NCBI GenBank assembly: GCA_963576785.1
Contig: OY756148.1
Coordinates: 682,001-746,000 of the forward strand
Direction of reading: 5' to 3'
Length of the DNA: 64,000 nucleotides
From: Chlorophyllum brunneum
Lineage: Eukaryota; Basidiomycota; Agaricomycetes; Agaricales; Agaricaceae
Below, piece after piece: positions 12,065-22,581 of this stretch. Position 1 is the first letter of the stretch. Each line of letters begins with the position of its first letter. The position numbers and the translations under genes were made by a program. The notes beneath the pieces are model-generated. The model was not told the origin of the DNA. It was given only the letters and a program-made list of their open reading frames with translations, and made no database searches.

Positions 12065-13040
12065 CTATCGTGGCAGTAGACTGCCAGCACCACGTAATGC
12101 CAGTGATCCTCCCATCCTCAACGTTTGAGAGCCGCCTGGGAAGTAGGCAAGCACGTAAGCAACAAGGGAAACAACCTGAGGGGAGACATTCGTGATCAAC
12201 ATTTAGCACCTCCCGAGATGAATCCGGGTACACACCTGGACTGCCCCACATATCAATGAGCCAAAATACGAATGGGCCTTGTTTAAACAGTGTGAATAGT
12301 CAGTCTGCCGAATAAATGAAAGAAAACGTACACCGAGAGCAAAATACAATGTTAGTCCGAGGCTACCTAAGTAGACAAGGGAGAAGAAAAGTCGCTCTTT
12401 CGACACAAGATGTTGAAGGTGATTGATAGGCCCAATGAGGACAGAGAATCTAGATTATGGGTCAGGATATAAATGAAGTGTGAAGCACACGATGGATGAC
12501 AACGGACCCGAACATCACGAGTAAACTCCCCAAGCTGATGACGCAATATAGGTCAACGAAGGTAGATGCTGCGAGAAATGAACTTGACGCTACCTAAATG
12601 CAAGAGCAAATTTTGCTGGTCTAGAAATAGGGTTAGGTCTGAGAGGAGAATATGGTACAGTTGGGCGAACGCACCGTAATGCGAGCAATGGCAACGTGAG
12701 GAATGCCACAAAGAAACATACACCAGCACCAACTAAGGACCCTATAAACCCAAGTAGCCTACAGTTTCCGTTAGACATATTCCCTCCTGGTTCAATAGTG
12801 GAATATTACTGACCTCTCCCATCTCGATAACGCCAACCATGCTCCATCCTCATTCGACTGTTCATTCGATCGAAGGGGTATATACTCTCCAGCAATGGAG
12901 TTGTAGAAGCGAGAGAACGGGTTTCCAGAGGGCTGGGTAGCTTGTGTTTGTTGTGAGTCGTCTGTTACACCGCGTGCCCAACGAAACTGGGACAAGTTTG
13001 TACGAAAGTTCTGTTCTGCAGACGGTGCTGAGGAAGCCAT
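12065..13040 (-). CDS. SFT2: SFT2-type Golgi membrane protein (vesicle traffic)
   Basis: A small four-helix membrane protein of the Got1/Sft2 family, which acts in retrograde fusion of endosome-derived vesicles with the Golgi. The soluble N-terminus has NPFSRFYNSIAGEYIPLRSN and AWLALSRWERLLGF, both hallmarks of the family. Helices follow: GAGVCFFVAFLTLPLLAL, the PAKFALAF segment, SLGSLLVMFGF..LIGPINHLQH, SLVYLGSLGLTLYFALG, and a last helix through VVSLVAYVLAYFPGG. It ends with the typical TLRMGGSLALRGAGSLLP. Six or more short exons are required; the joins GAG AG|G CTA and CG|A CCA were checked. The stop is at 12065-12067. It converges on NUP192 with a gap of about 230 bp. A broken duplicate lies at 18.3-18.7 kb. 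Confidence 0.88.
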
Positions 13041-13140
13041 ATGATGGAGGAGAATGAGGTACTGTGCTGTAAACAAGCACAAATGCATCACATTGCTCCG
13101 CTTTGAGGCTACAACGGACAATCTGGACCGCCACTACTCC

Positions 13141-13228
13141 TAGATAACACTACAGCGGTAAAACTACGAAGTGACTCTTCATAACTAACCCGCTGTGGAT
13201 TGATACCCGGCATACAATCCGTGCTCAG
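13141..13228 (-). pseudogene. Fragment of the F-box gene 3' end
   Basis: Read on the minus strand, this stretch codes LSTDCMPGINPQRVSYEESL. That aligns with YLSKDCIPDINPQWVTYDKL, the C-terminal end of the intact F-box protein at 18.8-19 kb. The nucleotide match continues past the stop codon into flanking DNA (agataacactacagcg in both copies). Only the last exon is present, so this is a dead fragment. In both places it sits upstream of an SFT2 copy. Confidence 0.75.
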
Positions 13229-14011
13229 ATGCAGCAAGCAACTTTCAGTGTTTGAATATGTTTCTTAGGCGACGACATAAAAAGTCACAGGGTTGTGTTA
13301 AGACTGACTAGTACTGTGCAGCCACGACTGCGGTACGCGCGTTAAGAATACGGTCTACCTATCGTCGGTCCCTTTTGGAGCCTTAGGTGTATCCTATTGA
13401 CTACGTCAAGCCTTTCGTACATATATCAAAGGGGCCGGGGTCCAGCCCCGAAAGTAAATTGAAGAGAACATACAAAACTCCTTTTGTCGAGGAGCTGGAG
13501 TGTCAAAGCATTCTTGACATTGAATATTCACGTCAGGATCCTACCCTGCCCAGGTAGTCATGCATAAGCCTCAAGATGAATACGGTGTGGCCGGCCATCT
13601 CCAGCTTCACAGCATCTCCCGGAGGGTCAACGTTCCGCGAGAGACTATCTTGGGATTCCGTTAATTAACACAAACGGTGTTCAGCACCGCAAGGCTTTCC
13701 TCTGGATACTCGCCCGAAATCTGGAGGACGTTGTTGATGCACGCAAGCCGTTAGGATTCGTAAATTAAGATCAAACCCATACCAGTTCAACCTCATCGGA
13801 AGGTCCTGTGACAGCGCCACAGAACAACAATTTATCGCTTTGTTCTCCAAATAAGACCTACATCAACGCAAAGGGAAGTCTATCGTTTTCTCCTGACACC
13901 CATGGTACTCGCAAACGAGTTGTTTTACTATTTTCTGTGATACCCCGGGCGGTCGGCAGATATACGTGACCATTAGACAAACGAGTACTTACAAATGCCA
14001 CGTCGACAATC
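13229..14011. other. Intergenic, no gene recognised
   Basis: I see no convincing reading frame. The minus strand at about 13540-13850 has protein-like stretches (for example AVKLEMAGHTVF) broken by stops. This may be a relic of an unidentified exon. Confidence 0.4.
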
Positions 14012-15856
14012 CTAAGGGCCATTTGTAGTTGTCCGATTCTCTTCCAGTGTTGTCCCATGCCGAAACTGCAGGATTGAGTGCGCCTGCCGCGATGCCAGAG
14101 ACTCTGTCAGCTTGCAGTCGGCCTCGCGAAGGTTGAGTATCAGTCGTGTTCCCTGACTCATGGGGTTATGTATGATCAATTGGCTGTGGAAGGGTGAATT
14201 TACCATCAAGTAGTATGCGGCTACAAGCCATCTTTGGTAAATGGAAATTAACGGGATATAGAAACAGATACGAGGCGAAGAATAACTCACACGCCCCAGT
14301 CAATCTCACCCATGCTTACTGCGTTTATCGTCGTATAACTGATAAGGGCAGAGATACCATTGAGGATTGTAAACGCTATTTCGGATAAAAGGTTAATATT
14401 TTGGTAGGCGTCGTTGTCTTCGCTTACTTAGAAGTCTGAAGTTAGGGGCGGATTAGGACGATGTACTGGACAGACAGGCAACAATACATTACTCACGGGA
14501 CCAGGAACAATGTCCCATCCCGGTAGAAAACATAGACAGTTGGGCTAAACTTTCTCATGTGTGAGAAAGTCTCATGAAATTGCTGGCCGATGGATGCAGA
14601 TTGCTTGAGTGTCTGCACAAGCTTGATGAGCATCAAACTGAGTTCAACACTCGTAGAGAATAATCGAGTTGCACTATGCCATGCGCTACCCTCAACCTAT
14701 GGACGCGAAACGGGTAGAAATAACTCACATAATCGCCAGTTCTGTTCGAAAATCTAAATTTGGTACCGCGTTTATATAACAACCATGAAGGGGAAATCCA
14801 CCAACAGCTCCTTCCATGCTAGTGACAAGAATATCAGTTATCAAACCGGCCTAATACCATTCCAATTAGTGAGTAAGATACCCAAAGGAAGTACCATAGA
14901 CTGACCGAAATTTCGGCTTAACAGTCGGAGGTCACATAAGTGGTCTTTCGCCATGCGAATCAAGGTCGCCGCACCCACCAATTGTAACGAAACATAAGAT
15001 AGTTGTTACTAACCATTTTTGATTAGCACAAATCTGGGCCTGAAGTGGCAAAACTCACCAACGAGGCTCTGATTCCAGAGTGCCCGAAGACGCAATATTA
15101 TAAGAATCTTCAATGTTGCTAAGAGAAAAACATCTATGGAGCTATAGATGTCATTCAGTTGCTATTTTATAGTCCAACATGGGGCACTTGCAGGTCCGCG
15201 AGCAGCCGATAGCCAATTGTACAACTGATAGAGAACCGATGAGGAGGAATGAGCCCGAATCCCAAACGTTGGACAGTGACTCACAACTATCGGGTGGTAA
15301 GTAAAAACTATGATCAGGGGAGAGGGAAGAGTTCTCACTGGACTTGAAATGAACTTGTGCTGCCAAACTAGCGGGGCGGGTAAGTAGCCACCTACTGAGG
15401 ACAGGAAGTGAACGCAGTCACCGTAAAGGAGGATTCTAACTGACATGAGCTTGTGTGGTCAATTCATATATCCAATGGCATACTCACATTACTGCTAGTA
15501 CGGTCCATAGGCGAAGAGAGAAGTAAACACCCCGGATAACTGTCCACTTCCCACTGGGTTGGGTAGGTAGTGAGAAGATGGTAGGAAAGAGATGCCATTT
15601 GAGTCATACCGATACATGTGCTCTACCTGCAGCCCGGTCAGCTAGATTTGTATTCGGTGTCGATATGCTCACTTCTTGAGGTATCATGCGCAAGGTCTCG
15701 TAAATCAGCACGGTAACTGCCGCAACTGAAAAATTCCAATGTCAAAAAAGCCACCTAAGGCACATATAATCACTACGTACAGTGAAAGTAGCCATTGAAA
15801 TGCAGGAGGCGAAGGTCGTCAGCATAATCCTGGGGCGTCAGGTCCCACTGGTCCAT
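14012..15856 (-). CDS. DUF6533-type multi-pass membrane protein, copy A
   Basis: The first of three paralogues in the window. It begins MDQWDLTPQDYADDLRLLHF and continues NGYFH|FAAVTVLIYETLRMIPQE, the N-terminal DUF6533 helix. A 17-nt exon at 15610-15626 supplies VEHMYR and leads to GKWTVIRGVYFSLRLW. A later exon carries LIILRLRALWNQ, the conserved loop of this Agaricomycete family, which is predicted to have about seven membrane helices and has no known function. The last exon has GTRLILNLREADCKLTES and ends at 14012-14014. The gene is cut into many small exons. I checked the first four joins and the last exon; the middle was not fully resolved, so a hidden defect is possible. Copies B and C (39.3-41.1 and 44.4-46.2 kb) are clearly homologous over the full length. 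Confidence 0.62.
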
Positions 15857-16130
15857 TTGACTTCGGGGTCTTCGTATTGCTTACTGGGTCGTAGATTGCC
15901 AGTATTTATGTATTACCCAGACTTCCGTTTACACATAGCGTATCATGAAGGCTGGTGTTCTCCCTTGATGAACACTTCATATTGGAGCTAGATCATGGAG
16001 CAAGAAGAAGCATAACTGTTCCTGGAAAAATCTTCACGGGAAAACGTCCCTGAAGGACACTGAACAATAGCCAGTCTTGCGGTAAAAGGCTAACAGGGTA
16101 TAAAGAGCGCTCACTAGGGGGTTCGGCATG

Positions 16131-16320
16131 TTAAAACGACACGGGTGCTCCACTGGCTGTGTTGATGCAATCCCAGTTTATTCTAGGATCAGCTTCTTCA
16201 TGATCATCATTTGAGACAGCTTGGGAAAATGTATCGTCAGCCCCGGGGGCCTGAGATCTGAGAGTGTAGCGATGGGACGGTAACCTAAGATAGACACGCC
16301 TGGATACCCGAAGGTGCAAA
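16131..16320 (-). pseudogene. Orphan C-terminal tail of a DUF6533-type gene
   Basis: This minus-strand segment (about 62 codons, with TLRSQAPGADDTFSQ and WDCINTASGAPVSF) lies just upstream of copy A. Related sequence recurs at about 17590-17640, 17825-17980, 41380-41520 and 46440-46500. The plus-strand words tgttgatgcaatccca and gatctgagagtgtag are shared among these places. It looks like the tail exon of a neighbouring family member whose body has been lost. Assignment to this family rests on position next to copies A, B and C, so it is inferred. Confidence 0.45.
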
Positions 16321-17250
16321 TATTACCGTTTCATCTCCACGCCACTATGACTGTGGTGGAAGAGGGGAGATGAGCAGTGTCGGAAGATGGGCTTGCATGT
16401 ACTAATTTGTCTTATTCTACATCGAGACGGACCGTGCCTGTCGGTTGGCTTGGGGTACTTACTATTCGAGTCATGATGAATTTGACCCCACGTCTTGCAA
16501 CGGACTAAGCCACGTTAGCGTTTAGGGATCTGTCGGCTGCTGCGAGCGCCGATCGGTATCACTATAAGTACCCAGGTCCTTCAAATAATGGGTCGCGCGC
16601 AGGACTTGTGAATTGTTTCAACAGAGCTGTCTTCACAAGGTCTGGCTGGTGACCTTCAAGTTCTTCTCACCGCTTCAGTAGAAACTCAAGAGCTCCGTAA
16701 CTACGATGCGAGGTCCTCAAGCCCCCTTTCACGGGCCCCGTCGTTCTAATAGTGTCGAAGCGACAGGGACTTGTGCTTAGACTGACTGGAGCCACCAATC
16801 GTCCTGCCTACGAAGCCTTCGTTCAACAACCAACACAACGGCGCACGTTGAGTTTGGTCCTGAATTTTCCGCCCGGTGGAAATCAGCCACCTTTGGTACG
16901 TATGCACTAGGGCAAAAGCGGATTCCCTTTTGCTGAAGAACGAGCTACTCATCCCGACCGATGACCAAGAAACGGATCTGTGAGACTTGAGACTAAGCCC
17001 CGACCGCTGTGATGGTGGTGATGGCGGCAACTTGAGTATATACCAGTCCTTTCTCCAGATCTAGACGGATAGTCATGGTCAAGGTGAGTAGAGGCATTAG
17101 CCGTAGCCACGGCGATGAATACAAGAATGGAGGCGAGCGATAACAACCGTTAGCCTCCCTCTCTCTCTCATTGCTCCTTTCCCCCTACTCTTCCATCGTT
17201 CGGTATGCTCCTTACATGGCGGAGACCAGTATAGGTGCGGCAATTGAGCC
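16321..17250. other. Intergenic, no gene recognised
   Basis: There are only short open frames without family motifs, and codon use does not suggest coding. I see nothing supportable here. Confidence 0.4.
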
Positions 17251-18210
17251 ATAGAAGCCACCCATGTCAGCCAAACCACCACCACCGGGCTTATCCTCCT
17301 CAGGGTAAGGTATTCACCAGTCGTCCGGTACATCCGCCCTTGGAAGCATCAACCAAGGAAACGTTCCAAGAGCACATCTGACCGCGGAGGGTACCAACAA
17401 TGACACTCGATTCCTCCGCGAGCTTGGTAATGACGCGACGGGTGGTAGCGACGCCGTTCTTGGTCAAAATTGGTTGTGAGGATAAGCTGAGTGTCGGAGG
17501 AAACAGGAAAGCTGGTGGATCCAGTGGAAGTGGCGAATTCGAGGGAGGCCTTGGGGAGTCCGGTCAACTTCTGCAGGAAAAACGTGCCATTTCTGTCCTG
17601 AGATCTGGGAGTGTGGCGGAGGAGCGGGAATTATAACCTGGGGAAATTTCCCGAATATCCCCAAGTAGTGGAGTAGACCTGTCATTTCATCAGTCTGAGC
17701 TCCGTTGTAGTATTGATATACAGTAAAACAAAACATAGAAGTGCTATAATTGGAGAGCTTGAATCTCGTATTTTTGTTTTCCTGGCAGATCATTTTATCC
17801 CCCTCTTCCATCATGGTGGTTGTATATGCACTTGTGTTGATGGAATCCCGACAACATCTCAGTTTATCTGGGATCCTCTTCTGTGTGATAATCATTCAAT
17901 ACGAATACGACACCATTATCCCTGAGACCCGAGGTCCGAGAGTGCGGCTGTGAAGGAACAGGAGTTGCAACCTATGATAGAGCATCGTACCTGTCCTTTT
18001 CGCTAATTTGATCTTGTCGTATATTCGGAAGTGGTGTAGCCGTCAATGAGAGTGTGTATCCGCCCGCAGCGGTCCTGATTGACGTCCTTAGAGCCTTCGC
18101 CGTTGAATAAAACAGTGTCCTCCTTGGTGATGGTTGACAGTACCAGTGGGGCCCGAGAGTTCAGGTGTGGCACGCTCAAGCTTGATGTCGAGCAAGGCCA
18201 GCAGCGTCAG
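17251..18210 (-). pseudogene. HSP60 pseudogene interrupted by DUF6533-tail sequence
   Basis: Two blocks match the intact HSP60 gene in the same order. 17251-17570 corresponds to the C-terminal coding region (about 22584-23045), including the glycine/methionine tail and the stretch encoding the [14 protein letters not shown] region. 17982-18210 corresponds to about 23105-23400, with gtcctccttggtgatggt near-identical to the parent. Between them about 410 bp of foreign sequence contains two copies of the DUF6533-tail words. Frameshifts and stops are frequent, so no protein can be made. The N-terminal half of HSP60 is missing. Confidence 0.8.
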
Positions 18211-18334
18211 ACGAATTCGGGGCTACGTACCATCGGCTCTTGTGGGATGGATATAGTATGGATCCCCATCAGAGTGTCAGGACCTAAACTGAAAGTGCGA
18301 ATTTCCGAGGTCGGACATGAGACTGTGGCACAGT

Positions 18335-18700
18335 TTGAATTACATGCAACGTGATGAATGCTAGAAAGAAGTACAACCGACACCAAGCACTCTATAAACC
18401 CAGCAAGCCTATAGTTTCCATTGACATGTTCCCTCTTGGTCCAGTAACAAGGTATCACTGACCTCCCCTATCTTGGTAACGCAAACCCGCTTCATCCTCA
18501 TTGAACCGTTCGTCCGACCGAAGGAGCATATACTCTCCAGCAATGGAGTTGTAGTTGTAGAAGCGAGAGAACAGGTTTCCAGAGGGCTGGCTAGCTTGCA
18601 AATGTGAGCCACCTGTTCCATCGCGTACCCAACGAAACCAGGACAAGTCTGTACGGAAGTTCTATTCTACGTACGGCGCTGAAGAAGCCGTATGGTGGAG
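18335..18700 (-). pseudogene. Truncated SFT2 pseudogene
   Basis: Exon 1 is recognisable (SQPSGNLFSRFYNYNSIAGE, then RSDERFNEDEAG) but holds a 6-nt insertion in the Tyr-Asn motif and then runs out of frame. Exon 2 is a stub (GNYRLAGFIECL) that ends soon after. Helices 2 to 4 are absent. Homology with the intact copy at 12.7-13.1 kb continues upstream of the start codon and into the F-box 3' end, so the whole segment was duplicated. Confidence 0.8.
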
Positions 18701-18814
18701 GAGGATGAGATGGCTGTAAACAAACCCAAATGCGTTAGGCCCATACCCAAAATCTGGGTCGTCATTAAACTATGTCGCAGCTGGATTTTAGTAGATAACA
18801 CTACAGCGATGAAA

Positions 18815-21031
18815 CTACGCCTCGCTCCGAAGTAACTTATCATAGGTCACCCACTGTGGGTTGATATCCGGTATGCAATCCTTGCTCAGATAACCTGGAT
18901 CCTTGATATCGTCCGGATACCCAAACATCCAAATCGAAGGATCTCCACGAAGAGCTTTAGAAGTAAGATTAGAATGAGTCTATCCCTGATATATAATGAA
19001 CTCACGGGACTCTGGTGATATATAAATGATACCGTTGGCACCAGTATTTGTCCACCTTCGAGTCAACCCGTCTTCAACAAACAGCGGTGTCCACTTTTCC
19101 AGCAGGCTCTCTCCGCGGTCCCGAATACGAAGGAAGTCCCATTGACTCGGTACGCTCTCGGTATACGTCTTTCGCAATATATCCTGGAAGATAAAGTGGA
19201 GACCCGTAGCCTGTAAGGCAAAAAGTCAGCAGTAAGCGGACGCATGAAATTAGACACTTGCGTGAAGAACTAAGGCTTCTGTCACATCATGCTTCTCGAT
19301 GGCAAGCAAAGTCTCCTCTAGTCCATTCCCCAAGGCCTCGGAAGGTTTATCAAGTGCCGTTTGTAGAACCTCGGCCCAGGGCTTTACCCTTTGCAGCTCG
19401 CTCTCCAATTTCACCTGCTTCTCCCACCCGTCTTGAAGATCCTGGGTCCATCCCTCCAGCTGCATGACCACCTCCCAACGCGTCAAACAAAACGGATGGC
19501 CGGTTTCGCAAGGGCTTTGTCTTTGTGAAACTTCAAGCACAACTTCCCGAATCCTTTGGCGAAAATCCGGGATGTAAATAAGTGCTTCATGTGTACGGAC
19601 GAAAGTGTTAAGTGTACGGCACAGGTCCACTACTTCGTCGATCTTGGCGGTTGGGTCTGGCCTGATATCCAGTTTCTCGAGGGAAGGGAGCAGGTGGAGG
19701 TTTACTGTCAGTAACTCGAGGAAACTATTGAGAGCGTCGCAAAATGGTTCTGTGATACGGAGGACTCTGAGCTGCTGAAGGGTTTCCATCATGAAGAGGG
19801 AAGGTTTCATGTCGTAGCTCAACACGACAAGAGGATGCGAAGGAATCGGGGTATCATATTGCCAGTGAAGGCTCGTAAGGTGGGGGGCGTGACGCTGAAC
19901 GAGCATGGCCACTTGGGTGAATATATCGTCGTAGGCCGCGGTGGCGTAATATGTTATGTGGAAGCGTTCGAGCAGGGGACAGTGGATAGCTTTTATGAGG
20001 TTGGTCGTGATAAATGGGTCGGGCGATGGGGCTCTGCAGAGTCTGAGACTCAGATATTTGCAAGCAGGAAATGTGAGAGTGCTATCGGATATAGACGAGA
20101 AGTAGTTGAGGCAGTTGTTCAGTTTGATGTACACCAAATTGGTGAAATTTGCTAGGGCATGGTGATCGAGGAGGTCCATGTGGTTATATGTACCCGAAAA
20201 ATGGGTGAGTTGATTCCAGGGCCAATCCGTTTGTAGCGGACCATCCGAAGTCCAGGCGGGGGTCCCGTCAATCAACAGATACTTTAAGCGAGGAGCAGAC
20301 TTAAAAACCATCAACGGGACCCCACACTCACCCTCAGCCATAACGAGCTTGAGAGAATACAATGACTGTAGGCGCCCCTCTATGCTTAGCAAGTGTTCCG
20401 TCAAAGTTTTTAACTGCTTGTCATTCAGCCCATGACGAATACCAATCTGCACGTCTCCCCAACGTTCTGCGTGTTGTACCAAAACAGCATAAAGCTGTGC
20501 AGACAGTACATGTCCAAAATTCCAGACAAAGATGATTGATTCCATCCCCGAGCGCTTGATATAGTCGTCCCTCAGGAAATGTAAGAACCGTCGCTCAGTG
20601 GACACATCACGAAACCGAATTTTCAGGGGTATCTTCCGCCACAATTGAGGCGTGGAAAGCGCCATGAACCTCCACTTGCGACAGACTTGGGAAATAGTCC
20701 AAGGAATCATGGTGTCGCCCTCAGTGCAGCAGATGAAGATGTTGATGAGGAGTTCAGGCGAAAGGCGACGCGTCCAGTGGAAAAGAGGTTCATGCCTAGC
20801 GAGAAAATCTTCACAGGCAAGACGCTCCCGATAGGCGACGTCGTTGTCGTCCTCTGTATGCTCGAGCTCCTTCAGCAGAGCAATTTCTGCGCGAACACGA
20901 TCCATGGCAATGCGAATGAGGCCATACTCTTCGTCGGACATCGTTCTGTTAGAATGAAGGAGATGAGGAACGGGGGGTCGGAGGAGGTGTGGTTTGTGTC
21001 GATATTTAGCGGGGGATGGTTTGCTGTCCAT
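18815..21031 (-). CDS. F-box protein with leucine-rich-repeat-like body
   Basis: Three exons, 21031-19256, 19210-19006 and 18954-18815, join in phase to give about 706 residues. The first exon/intron join uses a weak donor (GTCTAA). The N-terminus holds an alpha-helical stretch (EEYGLIRIAMDRVRAEIALL), then an F-box-like motif: LSPELLINIFICC, WTISQVCRKWRFMALSTPQLW. This motif binds Skp1 in SCF ubiquitin ligases. The body has spaced leucine-rich segments (LKYLLIDG, LVYIKLNNCL, CKYLSLRLC) that resemble the substrate-binding LRRs of the large basidiomycete F-box family. An internal ATG before SDEEYG could also start translation. The target is unknown. The last exon was duplicated together with SFT2; the fragment lies at 13.1-13.2 kb. 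Confidence 0.8.
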
Positions 21032-22581
21032 GGCTTAGCCCTGTTGGTCAAGCGGTGAGCTGTCGCACAGTCGCACCATATGTCAGCGCACCATACCGGG
21101 CGCTCTCCCTAACCATTGGATAGGAAATGTCAGCTGATCCACCGTCGATCCCAACCTATTTGTGACTCGTAGTGCTCACCGTGTAATGATATGCTCGACG
21201 AGTCCCCGAAGCGATTTTCGCCAGGTCCTGCGAGATAGCACTTTTACGGACAATATGACCCGTCGCGGGACCGTCAAATTTAACCTCTCTCCTGGCTTAT
21301 TGTGTATCGTTGGATGCACCCATACTATTAGATTAGGTCAAGCTTTTCATAGATCAAGTGGCAGTGGTGGTCGGGATCCACGCATAGCACCAAAAATAAA
21401 ACGATTCGTAGTCGACCCGAATATACAGAGTTCCTTTGTTCAAGGACGCCCCGTGCGACGTGTCACTTGGCTAGCTACAATAACCGTCTGCTAGTCATGA
21501 TCTGCGTGTTCATCCGACATCCTTCTGCACAGGTCCAGGCGGCTAAGAAATTTATAATTTATGTCCTTCCAGAGCTTGACGCTGCCGCCATACACGACTG
21601 GCTGGCTGGATCGACACACCTGAAAATTCAAGTATTCTATTCAGAGAAGCTGTATCTATCTGACTTGTGGACGACTTGTAATATCCTAACAAAGCTGAAT
21701 TCCAAGATCAATTTAATGATCTTATTCTCTCCGCTTCGTAGACTCAAGACCTCCCGCATTCACACTACACCCATAATGTTAGCATAGAACGACATTCCTT
21801 CAGCATCGAATAACACCTCCCATTCTCCAAGAATAAATTGTTCATAAATCCTTTGTACAAGCCAACGATTGACATCGTTTTGGGACCACGCATAAGTCGC
21901 TTGAAGGAAGGAAATAATTTCGACTCGAAAACATTCAATTCTCTCGGGCACGAAACGTCGTCCACAGCTACGGTCAGGACCAACGCCCTGAACTACCGCC
22001 CCAAAACTCAGCCGCGTCTTCAAACCATTCTTTTTACTTCAATCCACCAACACCATCCCTGGAATTGTCTCCCTCGCCGTTTCCCTCCATTTACGTTGAT
22101 GTCCACCATCCAAATCCCGTACCGAGTGAGGGGTAGAGGAACAGAGGGCAGGGAAGTGATAGCTGTTATTACTCTGTACTTGTGCTGGCACCCAAAACTG
22201 CACTAGAGGCCACATGGGACCGCCGAAGGTAAAGGTAATCCTTTGCATATCATTATAACATGAAGATTAGACGACGCACATAGAGCAAGTATGTATATAT
22301 GGATGATCTATAGGAAAGCGAGTTGGGGTTGCGAGAGGGCTACAACATGCAAGTAAATATATGCGCCCTTTTAGATAAGTATGCAATATAGAATGAAAAT
22401 CCCGGAAAATCGAACAACGAACAAGAAACCACTCCACAGATCCACTCCTCTCCAGGGAGGACAGAAGGGACGTACCGCCCCGCCATTGCAGAAATCATAT
22501 TGGCCCATAAAATACTTTTCGGCAAGTAGTGTCCGTCCTTTGGAGAGGATGGGAACCAATGAAAGGAGAAAAACTTGGCGC
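21032..22581. other. Intergenic, no confident gene
   Basis: This holds the 5' flank of the F-box gene and the 3' flank of HSP60. On the minus strand two same-frame open stretches (22248-22039 and 22023-21760) are separated by a stop. They could be exons of a small gene (MQRITFTFGGPMWPLVQFWV at the start), but no family or clear intron supports this. Confidence 0.4.

Noticed and set aside
21467..21787. 106-codon plus-strand frame in the F-box to HSP60 gap
   Set aside because: No motif, no coding-like composition, and no promoter or splice support.
21760..22248. Possible two-exon minus-strand gene
   Set aside because: The two stretches share a frame but are parted by a stop, and no good intron spans it; left as intergenic.
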